The position numbers and the translations under genes were made by a program. A DNA stretch of 64,000 bases from Dendrobium chrysotoxum (Eukaryota > Streptophyta > Magnoliopsida > Asparagales > Orchidaceae): assembly GCA_019925795.1 (NCBI GenBank), contig CM034315.1, positions 3,286,001 through 3,350,000 on the forward strand, written 5' to 3'. A model generated the notes under the pieces. That model was not told the origin of the DNA, searched no databases, and saw nothing but the letters and a program-made list of their open reading frames with translations. This document shows positions 1-10,225 of this stretch, in pieces (position 1 is the stretch's first letter; every line of letters starts with the position of its first letter).

Positions 1-479
1 ATTCTTTTTAAAATTAATTCAATAAATAAAAATTTATTATAACCAAAATTTGGTAAGAATATATCATCCAAATTTTGTCCTGAATCAATTTGTGGGCAAC
101 CATTTCACCTACCGCACAAAAATCCTATCATTAAAAATGTGCCAAATTTTATTTTGGTCTATAATAAAACAAGAAAGAAACAAACAGTAGGTGAAGTTTA
201 TTTTTGTCGTATTTAGTACTTATATATTGTTTATTCAATCATTTAATTGATTTAGTCTACACATCTGAAAATCAAAGTGATTATGATGATAATATGCAAC
301 TTTTGTGTCCATATTGGATGAGTGGTAATAATAATTTGAATCTAATTGGTGCCAAGTCAGTCCTCACTGACTGGGCCCACAAAAGTATTTTTTTCTTTTC
401 TTTGTTGGGTGAGTGCTCGAAGCTAACTCATTAAGATTCTCATATTTATTTACAATCAATGTGTTACGAGAAAAGAGAA
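1..479. other. AT-rich intergenic sequence
   Basis: AT-rich sequence with no credible reading frame. The 76-codon open frame near 204-434 has no homology I recognise and ordinary intergenic composition. I see no RNA gene or repeat structure here. Confidence 0.5.
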
Positions 480-600
480 TAAAATTTCGTCTAACAATGG
501 GCGCTCTGCTAGGGTTTCTTCCGCCTTAGCCGTGCTCCTCCTCGCTGTCCTCTCCTGCTCTCCGACGCTAGTCCGCCCTCAGGGTAGTGCTTTTTTCCAT
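480..600 (+). promoter_or_regulatory. Orphan GC-rich leader with telo-box (possible relic first exon)
   Basis: A GC-rich island of about 110 bp in AT-rich surroundings. It contains a telo-box TAGGGTTT at 510-517, followed by pyrimidine-rich sequence and a possible splice donor (CAG/GGTAGTG) near 588-596. A plausible acceptor (TTGTGTTTCAG) follows about 40 bp on. The ATG at 496 meets a stop after 10 codons. Another frame reads a hydrophobic stretch (ALAVLLLAVLSC) without an ATG. Together this resembles the 5' leader and first intron of a housekeeping gene with no gene after it. It could be a captured promoter fragment or a broken first exon. Confidence 0.3.
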
Positions 601-2515
601 TTCTCTCTGACTTTTGTTGTGTTTCAGTTCTATTTTCCTTCGGTGTGTTATGAGTTTAGGTGCCAAATAAAGTTGTTGGTTATATGTGATTAAATGATTC
701 GTGTGATTTAGGGTTCATATGAGTAATGATACTTTCAATAATGATTCAACAGATTCGAAAGTGAAACCTACGAAGGCGCTATGTCATTCAAATTCAACTA
801 TATTAAAATAGAATCAATACTTTATTAAATACGTTTTTATTTACAAGGAACCAAATGAGCACTTACTATAAAAGTGTTTGTTAATGAAAATCGTCCCATA
901 TGTGCCCCCTTAGGCCCCCCTCTCTCCACCACTGCTTATAAAGTTATTATGTTGTCATAGAATAAGATCATTAGTTATTTGGTGGCTTAATTAACAATAA
1001 TGTAAAAATTTTCTCATGATTAAGTAAGAAGTAAATTAAGGTTGTCACCTTACTACTCATTGAAAACCTAATTCTTGTTCTAATATCATATTCCCTATTA
1101 GTTCTTAAATGAGACTACTCCCTACCCTCAAATATTAACTATTTCTTATTTATCATAGCTAATACATATACAATATTAATGAGCTTTTGTTAAAATCATG
1201 ATTAATCACTGATCAGTTTAAATAATGCATTACTATTAGCTATGCTCAATTTTTATAATTTTATACTAATAAATTTAAATAATCTTAATTAAAGCCAAAA
1301 AGAAGATACTTAAAGCAACTTTCTAGTACTAAAATTTTTTATACTAAAAAGCTACTTTAGAAAGCAGTAAGAAAGCTTTCCCAAATGAAGCCTTAAATTT
1401 CAAGCTTAAACAACCTTCTATAAAATCATTAGGCGTTTAAGCTTAATTAAGCCAACTTTAAGCTCAAAATCAAATAATACTCATATCTATCTAGATAATA
1501 ATGTTCTTCAAATCCACATTCCTTAAGCTTGCAATAACTAACAAAATAGGTTCTATTAGAAAATTATTGACCATTGCTACAAGTTCCCAAGAATTTCATA
1601 TTTAAAAGGAAATCATATCATTAGTTGATAAGAAGTAATTAAAATTTAAAGAAAGTTCTAGATAGTTTTGCTTGAAAGAATTTTCATTGACTCACCTCAT
1701 CAAATGATTAGAGGACTAATGTGAATTATTTTTCAAATTATACAAACTAAGTGATTCACATGGGGTCCAAGTCATGGAAGGTCCATTGATTTTATAAATG
1801 TTAAAATTTTTAATTAATTAAAAATATAGAAAACAATATTTTATTATCTTAAAAATTTGATCTATTGAAATAGCGAGAAAAACTTAAATAATAATATAAT
1901 TGTATCTAAATTAATTTGTGCTAATTTAAAATAATAATTTATAAGTTGAAAAGATAACTTTTATGCCACAAAACTTTCAACAACTCCTACCACAGTTTAT
2001 TTTTACTCCATTCATATAGACTTTGTTGTTATTTTTATTTTTATTTGTCTATTGTGTTATATCAATACCTTTCACAATCACGAGAAAGTGCTTCATTTTG
2101 AACCAACAACAAGCACTAGTAGAATCATTTCAATAGTGTCATTTCATAATTTTCCTTTTCTTTAAGATTTTTCGCATAAAAATGTTGATGTCTCTTTCAA
2201 CTTCTCTTTCATATATATGTATAATGACTCTTCGCATCATAAAACTCTCTTATTTTATCATTACAACTTTTCAAACCCACAATAAATTCAAATAGATTAG
2301 TTATAAGCTGTTGTTAAACAGTCTAAGTTGGTGTAGAATTTTATAAAGTAAAGGCCAAAAAATTTTTTGCTTGATTAGTTTTTTTCTGTTAAAATGCAGC
2401 TCACTTTGATCTGTTAGTTCGGTGCTTTGATTATCAACAAAGAGGTCTTGAGTTTGAAGAAGCTCGTGTATATACTTAATTGGCCTAAATGTCCAAAAAA
2501 AAAAAACTTTTATCA
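601..2515. other. AT-rich intergenic sequence
   Basis: Apart from the MITE remnant at 1291-1392, I see no gene, RNA or clear repeat. Composition is strongly AT-rich with short homopolymer runs. Confidence 0.5.
1291..1392. mobile_element. Harbinger/Tourist-like MITE remnant
   Basis: The right end reads CCCAAATGAAGCC followed by TTA/TAA, matching the terminal inverted repeat of the better-preserved copies at 8107-8225 and 13300-13428. The interior is palindromic (AGTACTAAAATTTTTTATACT...), as in those copies. The left terminus is eroded, so its boundary is approximate. Confidence 0.45.
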
Positions 2516-2518
2516 TAA

Positions 2519-2806
2519 GGCTTCGTTTGAGACTACTTTTTTACTGCTTTATGAAGCGGTTTTTTAGTATAAAAATTTCATGAAAGTAGGGAAAAAGCAG
2601 TGCTAAAAAACTGTTCCAAACGAGAAAAATTATTACGTGTGGAGTCCGGACGGCGCCCGAACTCCAATAGAAAAGGGCCACATCGTTGTATATAATGTAT
2701 GCATTAATACACATTACATACAAAGTGTGTATTGATAACAGAGCCGTCTTTCATTAAAGTCCGGACGTAAGCTACACACGGACTTAGCATGTCCCCAAAT
2801 GTAGCC
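2519..2806. mobile_element. Composite MITE: Harbinger-like ends around a Mutator-like MITE
   Basis: The left end GGCTTCGTTTGAGAC follows TAA (2516-2518). The right end CCCCAAATGTAGCC precedes TAA (2807-2809), as expected for a Tourist-like insertion. The first about 105 bp is already a near-complete palindromic MITE ending CCAAACGAG. It is followed directly by AAAATTATTACGTGTGGAGTCCGG, the terminus of the Mutator-like MITE family seen at 8437, 9101, 55685, 57063 and 59112. The right Mutator-like terminus is degraded. The best reading is one small element inserted within or beside another. Confidence 0.4.
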
Positions 2807-2809
2807 TAA

Positions 2810-4091
2810 ATTACAAAATTTTAAAATAATTTTAATAAGTTAAATCAAATCAATCAATCAAAACACATGATCCATCAAATGCAACGTTAATATCAACATA
2901 AACAATCATAACGATTTTCGTTGGACTAAGAACTCTCGATCTGCGCAGCAATATTCTTTTATTTTAAGTCCAGCTAATGATCTTCTCTCACGACCTAAGG
3001 GCCTTTTCTTTAATCTAAGGGTCTTATTTTAATAATCTGTATGTCACATGTGCGCAAGTACAATCTCGAAACTCGCTCAATAATTTTTTTAATTTTAAGC
3101 TAATATTCCCTTATTTATAAATAACTTATTCAAAATAATATATTTTATAAATAAATTTTAAATACTTAAAAAAATTGCTTAAATAATTTAAAATTTCATT
3201 AAAATCAACTAAAATTGTTACTTTTATTATTATTATTATTTTATGATGTTTTTATTAATTATATATTAATATCATAATTTTTTGATATTTTATCATATTT
3301 CTCATAATAAAAAACTTTCTTATTTTAAGCTTATCAATAAATTTATTATATATATAATATGTCATTTAAATAAATTAAAAATATCAGATGCTAATTTTTA
3401 AGCTCTTAATGAGAGTTATCACCTAAGCATATTCAAACCTACTTTTTTTTTTCAACTCACATGTCCAACACCAAACTTTAAATACCACCTTACTTTAAGA
3501 TTCGTGCACATCTTGTGGTGGGCGGCAGACAAGACATCGTAGTAATTAATATGAGCTTGTGCAATAAGAAAACGAACGCACAGCTGGAAAAACAAGAAAG
3601 AAAAGGTCAAAAATAAATAAACAAAGATTGGTGGCCAAACGCCCTCCGGCCCCACCAGTTCTTTCAAAGCTGCACATCCTTCAACACCCAAAACTTACAG
3701 GGCTTGATAACGAGATCTTAGCCAACCTCCATCCAATACTATCATTTAATCACTTCATTAAGCAATAATTAGCAAATTAATTAATTTAGCTTACAATCAT
3801 AAACAGAGACTAAGTGCCTGTTGGGTCCCACCTTCCCTCAATCCAATCATTCACACTCCACTACACAGCCTGATGAACAAAAATTTAAACCAAGAAGCAA
3901 TTTTTTTTTTTTGTTAATCAGATTAATCAGAGATAATCAATCCGTAAGATATCAAATTTCTTGAGATAGAACATAATCCAGCAATTAATAGATAATAAGC
4001 TTTACAGTTGAAGCAAATTACTCCTGCAATTAATTCGAACTAAGTAAGCAAAGTACAGATCGGAAGCAAAACAGGGGAGGAATTCTCTCGT
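2810..4091. other. Intergenic sequence and 3' flank of the VQ gene
   Basis: AT-rich sequence with no supported gene. The part nearest 4091 should contain the 3' untranslated region of the minus-strand VQ gene, but I cannot place its polyadenylation site. The 79-codon minus-strand open frame at 3452-3691 has no recognisable domain. Confidence 0.4.
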
Positions 4092-4718
4092 TCATTGAGA
4101 CAGAGATGAAGATGAAGACGAGAACCTTGGAGATGACTCCGGGAACAGAGGAAGTAGCCGTGGCGGCTCAGCATCTGACCTTGGAGAGGGATGGAGATAG
4201 AAGCCCTTCTCGGCGATGGCGCGATCCTCAGCCTTGACGGCGGCTGGGGATCCTGCAGGCGGCGGTGGTGGAGATCGGTTGAAGGGGTCGGGTATAAGCG
4301 GAGTCACAGGGCTGAGAACCAGTGAGGGGAAATCCAGCATGCTCGGCGACAAGATCTCCGGTTGCTTTCTCGGCGAGAAGATGGCGGCCCCACCGCCGCA
4401 GCCGGCGATGAGGGGGCTGATGGCTTTTAAGTTCTTGAGGCTTCCTCGGCGCTCGTAGAGCTTGAAAGCTGGCTTCTTGGGACCGTTGGCTTTACCCGCA
4501 GGCGGGATCAGGTTCTTCGCAGGCGAAACCGCGGCGGCTGCGGCGGCGGTCTCCGCGGTACCGGTGAGCATCTGTACGACTTGCTTGAAGGAAGAGGTGT
4601 CGGCTTGGACGAAGGTGGTCGGGTAGGAGTTCGGATCAGCCGACCTCGGCGTCAGCGGCGCATTGCCGGCGCCGGCGGCCTGATTCTCCCTTTCCTGGCG
4701 GTTAGAGGGAGTTTCCAT
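4092..4718 (-). CDS. VQ motif-containing protein (VQ4/VQ13/VQ31/VQ33-like)
   Basis: A single-exon gene of 208 residues. The VQ core FKQVVQMLTG lies at residues 44-53, preceded by the conserved block PYPTTFVQADTSS-like (here SYPTTFVQADTSS). This matches FxxxVQxLTG, the motif that in this family binds WRKY transcription factors, so the product is probably a nuclear cofactor. The protein has about ten Ser/Thr-Pro sites (for example TP at 3-4 and 23-24, and SP in the blocks ISPLI, FSPRK, LSPVTP, RSPPPP and PSPRS). That density resembles VQ proteins phosphorylated by MPK3/MPK6; regulation by MAP kinase here is inference. There is an Ala-rich run at about 58-64, a Pro run, and a Ser-rich C-terminus. 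The start is the only in-frame ATG upstream of the motif. The CDS is far more GC-rich than its flanks. The overall family call is secure; the precise orthologue is not. Confidence 0.93.
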   Translation of the reverse strand: METPSNRQERENQAAGAGNAPLTPRSADPNSYPTTFVQADTSSFKQVVQMLTGTAETAAAAAAVSPAKNLIPPAGKANGPKKPAFKLYERRGSLKNLKAISPLIAGCGGGAAIFSPRKQPEILSPSMLDFPSLVLSPVTPLIPDPFNRSPPPPPAGSPAAVKAEDRAIAEKGFYLHPSPRSDAEPPRLLPLFPESSPRFSSSSSSLSQ

Positions 4719-5530
4719 TGGTGGATGGAGACAAAAGGCCTTAAAAATTAGATTTTTAAGGAAGATTAGGAGAGATCTAAAGAGCTAAAAATAGGAGAAG
4801 TTGGGCTGTTGGAGAGGGGAGTGAGAAAGACTAAAATAACTTTTGTTTTGGCAGAAAGTCCTTAGTCTACAGTTTCATATATTAAAGAAAGAAATAAAGA
4901 AAAGTGAAGTGAAAGAGGTATCAGTGGAAAGTAAGAGGAAAGAGTGAGAATGGAATCATTTTGTGTGCGGAAGAGAAGAAACAATAAACAAAGACAATTG
5001 AAATTTAAAATTTCTTCTCTCCCTCCAAAAAAAATGTTGAATTTCTTAACAATTTCCATGTTCTCTCTCTAGCTCTCATTGCATGTGAGTGAAACCAAAA
5101 TGGTATTGAGATCTGTCTGTTGTGTTGATTAGATGCTTATGGGAGGGTAGACATAGAGAGAGAAAGGCAAGGGTTGCATTAGTGATAGATAGGTAGGAGT
5201 CCTATATGTCAGAGGATAGGCCCCAAAAATTCAAATTAGAAAGAAATGACAAGTAGGATAGAGGAGGTTGTCAACTGCCAAGCCCTAATAAGCTCACATG
5301 AAGGTGAGCCCCCCCAACATATGATATGCTATGTGTGCTTGCCCATGCTGATGAGTGATGCCAATGATGATTGGCTGATTATTTATTATTACTTATTAAA
5401 ATAATTACTTTTTTAACATGGATAATTATTTAAATGAGATAAGAAAGAAAAATTAGGTTGACATGTTTTGATTAGGTTTTCATTAAGATAATTTTTTTAA
5501 TTATTGAATTTATTTTGATTTAAGTGTAAT
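4719..5530 (-). promoter_or_regulatory. Upstream region of the VQ gene
   Basis: This non-coding stretch lies immediately 5' of the minus-strand VQ gene and should hold its leader and promoter. It includes purine-rich plus-strand tracts (pyrimidine-rich in the sense direction), common in plant leaders. I could not place a TATA box or W-box with confidence. Confidence 0.35.
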
Positions 5531-5559
5531 ATATGATTATATGTGACTATGGTCAGAGT

Positions 5560-6080
5560 ACAATAGTCAAGCAATGATGGTCTGAGTACCGCAGTTAGGT
5601 GACTGTGATTTGAAGATCATAATTGGGTGATAGTCGTTCAAGGATTTTAGTCAGGCTTTGTAATTGGTTCACATACCGTGGTCAATCATGTGGCAATGAT
5701 TAGAGGATCATAGTTAGATCAAAGCTAGGCAATAATTATCGAGTGATTGTAATCTGCCGATCATAGTTGGGTGATGGTGATGAGAAGACAATGGTCAGGC
5801 TGTGATTATCGAAACATATGATTTGAGTGAAAGTTGTAAGAAGACTATAGTTAAACAAAGATGGTCGAATGATCGTAGTCTACTGATCAAAGTTGGGCAG
5901 TAGTGATATGATGATGGTGGTCGGATGGTTGTATGGAGTTAGTATTATGACAATGATCAAGTGATGGTATACTTACGATGGTTGGGCAATGGTTTAATGG
6001 TTGTGGTCAAATAATGATGGCCTAACGATGGTGATCGAAAGGCAATGGTCTAGTGGTGATGACCAAACTGTAGTGGTCAG
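5560..6080. repeat. Decayed minisatellite of GTGGTC/GATCGTAGTC-type units
   Basis: A degenerate tandem series built on phrases such as 'gatcatagt..gg.gat.gtg.tc' recurs at irregular spacing across about 500 bp. The vocabulary (GACCGTAGTCGG, ACAGTGGTCAG) matches the better-preserved array at 61370-62330, so this may be an older relic of the same repeat or LTR family. Boundaries are approximate. Confidence 0.45.
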
Positions 6081-6265
6081 ATGGTGATGTTCTATTTTTT
6101 TGGGGGTGTTAAAATGAGTTTTCGGGTCGAGTTCAGATCCAACCCGAAACTGACCTGCCCTCGATTGATCCAATCCGAACACAATCCGATTGCACAAATG
6201 ACTCAGAAATCTAAACCCAGACCCTCCCCAAACCAGGGTTGACCCAACCCGACAAGGTAGACCCT

Positions 6266-7342
6266 AGGGGTGTCAATATTTGACATGACCTAAAAACTCG
6301 ACCAGAACCTGACTCAAAAATCCAGGGTTAGGGTCAACCCATTTGACATACGAGTCGGATTCAAATTCAACAAATCGACCCGTTTCAAAAAACGCGTCAG
6401 GTTCAGGTTGACCTGGAAACTCGAGAGTGACCTGATTTGTCCCGGGAGCGGGTTTGACAATCCCACACCGTGCTCGGTGCTCGCGACCTGGATCCTCGAA
6501 ATCCACCTCTCCCTCGCTCGCGACTCACCATCTTGCGTGCTGCTTGACGCGTCTGCACCCGCAATCCAGCACCAGCGAACCACAATCTCACTCACTCAGT
6601 CGTTCCTCGACTCATCGTCTCACATGCCGTCTGACGCGTCCCAAATCGCAAGTGTAGGACCCACACCCCAGTTCCCTAGCCGCTTCACACCCATCTAGGG
6701 CATCTCGCATGACTCATCACGCCCCTGCACACGAAGGGTTACCAGGTCAGGTCGGGTCAACCCGATTACCCGACGGGTCGCATCTTGGTCTGAAGTTTTT
6801 ATCCGTTTACAAAACCGGGTTGGGTTAAGGTCAACCTGTTTGAACCCAAGTCAGTTCCGGGTTCGACCCAGACCCGACTCGCATACTTGTTTTGACACCC
6901 CTTGCTGACACGACACAAGCATGGATCGAGCGCAGATGCACAGAGCGGGCTACTGGGCACGGGGGAGAGGCAAGACTCGTAGGGCTTGGACCGTGGTGCA
7001 GGCAACAAGCGGGATGCGGTGCGAGGTTGCGAGCATGAGCTATGCATGCGTAGTGCAGATGTGAGTTGGGCACGCGATGCGGGCTCGAGCGGGGCACGTA
7101 GTGCTAGCGCGGGTTTGCCAACATCTAGCCAGATTGCGTGATTCATGAGGGGAAAGTGCGGGATGGTCAAATATGGGTCATTTTTTGGTTAGCGGGTTAA
7201 ACCGAACCCAACCTAGTTTTTCAAACTGGTCATAAATTAGAACCCGAACCTAACCCATTTGTTAAACGGGTCAACCCGAAATCGTATTTTCTTCATCGGA
7301 TTCGGGTCAAATTTTCAGGTCATGTCATAAATTAATGCCCCT
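6266..7342. mobile_element. GC-rich non-autonomous inverted-repeat element
   Basis: The left end AGGGGTGTCAATATTTGACATGACC is mirrored by the right end, whose reverse complement reads AGGGGCATTAATTTATGACATGACC. The imperfect inverted repeat is about 39 bp. The interior is GC-rich and full of GGGTCAACCCGA-type phrases in both orientations. A related terminus (GGGGGTGTTAAAATGAG) occurs just outside at about 6104, and an internal TTTTGACACCCC occurs near 6892, so nested copies are likely. The termini resemble hAT-type ends, but I could not find an 8-bp target duplication. No transposase is encoded. Confidence 0.5.
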
Positions 7343-7457
7343 AATTTTTTTCAAAACATTATAAGCAGGACAATGTACAATAATTCATTTTTTACTTCAA
7401 TGCATAGAGGTCAAAGTCAAATGGTGTATTCATGAACCATTGCATTCATGACTTGCA

Positions 7458-7461
<4 letters not shown>

Positions 7462-7548
<87 letters not shown>
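7462..7548. repeat. (AT)n microsatellite
   Basis: An uninterrupted AT dinucleotide run of about 87 bp. Confidence 0.95.
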
Positions 7549-7549
<1 letters not shown>

Positions 7550-7551
<2 letters not shown>

Positions 7552-8103
7552 GTTATTTAATAATCCAAATTTAAACATATCAAGTAATAATTTTTATCAA
7601 ATATAATATGTTAAATAGCAATAATTTTCAGTTATCAAATGGCCAAAAAAATAAAAAATATGAATAATATAGTGATGAAAGAATACCTAAAAATTAGGAA
7701 TACTCATAAGATTGAGCAACCGATTATAGACTAAAAATTGGAGGCAGTGTGAAGAGTACATGAATACAACACATCAAGAAGCATTTTCAAGAAGAAAATT
7801 ATGAGTGAGAAGCTCATATAGCCAACAATAAAAACGTGCAAAATATGAGAAAATTAGCTGGCATGAAGCATGACAAGAAGAATCACCTAGAAGCAAATAC
7901 TCCAGCATAATATAATGAAGAACATATGAGCAATGCTCAATAACTAAAAATAATAATGAGAAGAAACAAATGCTCATACCTAATTATTCTAACATAAGGC
8001 AAATCACCACCAAATTTGAACCAAATTTCATTATAATTTGGAGCCAAACTGTTAGTTCTTTGTAGACTCTTATTGTGTTGATTAATCGAGTTATACTATC
8101 GAC
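7550..8103. other. AT-rich intergenic sequence
   Basis: I see no coding potential, RNA gene or repeat in this stretch. Confidence 0.5.
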
Positions 8104-8106
8104 TTA

Positions 8107-8225
8107 GGTTTTGTTTGGGGCGACTTTTTTATTGTCTTTTAAAACAGAGTTTTAGTACAAAATTTTAATTTTTGTACTAAAACTATATTTTAAGAAGTAA
8201 TAAAAAAGTCACCCCAAATGAAACG
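8107..8225. mobile_element. Harbinger/Tourist-like MITE with TTA target duplication
   Basis: A 119-bp palindromic element with ends GGTTTTGTTTGGGGCGACTT and AAGTCACCCCAAATGAAACG. It is flanked by TTA at 8104-8106 and 8226-8228. Three-base TTA/TAA duplications are the mark of PIF/Harbinger elements. It encodes nothing. Confidence 0.8.
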
Positions 8226-8436
8226 TTAGATCTCAATTTCATCAATCGAAGTGAGTGTAAATTTTTTCTTATACAATGTCAAAGCACTACCAATGAGTCG
8301 GCTTTTTTTTTTTTAGTTTTTCATATGATTTTTGTATGAATTGTAACTATATGTTAGTTATGCTCCAATGTATAAGAGAGTAAAAAGCTACAAGAAAGAT
8401 AAAGTGATAGATTTTTACAATTTATTCCTATTTTTG

Positions 8437-8601
8437 GAGAAATTATTCTGTGCGGAGTCTGGACGGGAACTTCTCGTCCGGATTGTGAGTGTACACACTA
8501 TGTACAAACAGTATATAAAAATTATACACAGTATACACAGTGTATGCACTCACAATCCGGACAGAAACTTCTTGTCCGGACTGTGCACCGAATAATTTCT
8601 T
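8437..8601. mobile_element. Mutator-like MITE (165 bp) with 9-bp target duplication
   Basis: The ends are GAGAAATTATTCTGTGCGG and CACCGAATAATTTCTT. The interior is a long inverted repeat around CCGGATTGTGAGTG. The element is flanked by perfect CTATTTTTG copies at 8428-8436 and 8602-8610. A 9-bp duplication points to the Mutator superfamily. It is non-coding; the 75-codon open frame spanning it is an artefact of the palindrome. Confidence 0.88.
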
Positions 8602-8610
8602 CTATTTTTG

Positions 8611-9048
8611 ATAGTGAACTTCTTGATGCGGCTCTGTGCCTTTTCTCATTTTTTTAGTTTTTCACATAAATGTGAGTGCTCTTTCTCCGTTGATTTTTAG
8701 CTTATTTGTTTCGATCTTATCCGTCCACCTATTCAATTAAATAATGAATGCAGCCGTCTTTAACTTTAAAAAAAAAAAAAAAGATTTCCTAAAATTACTA
8801 CATCACATATTTAAGCTTATGATTTTCTAAATTACAAGTTGTCTATTTGCAAATTAAAATTCAAATGTTACATTGTATTGCTAAAAACCAATTTGTCGAT
8901 AAATAATAATTGAGAATAAAGAGTGTGACAGTCTGTTTTTAGTGCCATAGACGTGACATAACGTTCACCTTTTCTCCAAGAATTGCTTACACGGTTCCAC
9001 ATGTTTTTCTTTTTTCCTTCTTTTTTTATATTTTTTTGACCATCTTGC
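8611..9048. other. AT-rich intergenic sequence
   Basis: No feature recognised; includes a short poly-A tract near 8770. Confidence 0.5.
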
Positions 9049-9062
9049 AAGACTCGCTACTG

Positions 9063-9679
9063 CTACAACAACAAATATCAAGACTTTGTCTCATTACATG
9101 GTGAAAGTATTCTACACGGATACAGACGCCGTCCAGAGGCGAATCAGAATGCGCCACATCAATTATTTGTTATGTACAATGGCTGTGTACCGCTATGTAC
9201 CGGGTGATGTGGTGCGTTCTAATTCGCCTCCGGACAATCTAGTATCCGCACAGAATAATTTCTTCATTACATGTTATATGTATCATATTAAGAATCAAAT
9301 TTTTATTCAAATGTAATAGAAAAAAAAGGTCATTTTTAATAATTTTGATTAAGTTTTTTAAGGTGTACATCTACCTCGCTTAACATAGGTCAAATCTAAT
9401 ACATCTATTCTTCTAATCAGGTCATCAGAAGGTCGATGTTTCATGTGACCATACCATCTAAGACGAATCTCTCTAATCTTATTTGACATTAGAGTTACTC
9501 CAACCTTTTCACGTATATGCTCGTTTCGAATTTTATCTATAAGAGTAAAGTCACTCATCCACCAGAGCATCTTCATCTCTGCAACACTTAACTTAATTGT
9601 ATGTTTCTCTTTTAATTGCCAACATAGTGTGCCATAAAAGCATTGCAAGTCTCGGCCCCATCTTATAGAATTTTCCCTT
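9063..9679 (-). mobile_element. 5'-truncated RTE LINE copy, interrupted by a MITE
   Basis: Read on the minus strand, this is the 3' portion of the RTE element seen whole at 13728-16895. It runs from the reverse-transcriptase C-terminal region (KLSVAEMKMLWWMS, REKVGVTLMSNKIREIRLRW, DVLDLTYVKRGR) through the 3' end to a (TTG)n-like tail at 9063-9090. It is flanked by AAGACTCGCTACTG (9049-9062) and AAGACTTGCTACTG (9680-9693), a 14-bp target duplication with one mismatch. A Mutator-like MITE occupies 9101-9264 within it. Confidence 0.88.
9101..9264. mobile_element. Mutator-like MITE inserted in the LINE fragment
   Basis: A 164-bp inverted-repeat element with ends GTGAAAGTATTCTACACGG and CCGCACAGAATAATTTCTT. 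It is flanked by perfect CATTACATG copies at 9092-9100 and 9265-9273. The duplicated nonamer belongs to the LINE 3' region, so this insertion is younger than the LINE copy. Its interior (GGCGAATCAGAATGCGCCAC) resembles the 57063 and 59112 copies more than the 8437 copy. Confidence 0.9.
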
Positions 9680-9693
9680 AAGACTTGCTACTG

Positions 9694-10216
9694 ATGTATT
9701 GTTTAATATTTTATTTGTTTATTTTATTTATAGGAAATTTAATCACATGTTGTAAGGGAGGGTGAAAATAATTATGATTTTTTTTAATATAGAAAAATCT
9801 TAAAATTGTTTTTAGACTATTCATATATGACTAATTCTGAGAGCATCACATTACCTCAATTTAGCCCATTGATTATACAAAATTGACCCAAAAATAGCCC
9901 ATCATATTGTAATTGTTATATAAAATTGATCCTAATTTAATCCATCGACTTTATAAAATTGATCCCAATTTAGTCCTAATTAGATTATTTTAGATCAATT
10001 TTATATAATTGAGAGGCTAAATTAGAACAATGTTATATTCTTAAACTAAAATGATATATATAGGGGACTATTTTAAAATTTAACCCTGTTTAGCTAAATT
10101 AGTTCATTAGATATCATATTAGCAATAAAATTGGTTGTTGGTTAGAATTTCTAATATTTAAATTTAAAATTTAAATTTCTATTATTAATTATTAGGATTG
10201 CTGAATTTTAAAATAA
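9694..10216. other. AT-rich intergenic sequence
   Basis: Contains short repeated phrases such as 'aaaattgatcccaatttagtc' and no supported gene or element. Confidence 0.4.
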
Positions 10217-10225
10217 TTATTTTTT

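Noticed and set aside
4216..4458. 80-codon plus-strand frame inside the VQ gene
   Set aside because: Shadow of the GC-rich minus-strand VQ coding sequence, which has a recognised domain.
6408..7170. Several 60-120 codon frames on both strands in the GC-rich inverted-repeat element
   Set aside because: High GC lowers stop frequency; frames overlap and follow the inverted GGGTCAACCCG phrases with no protein family visible.
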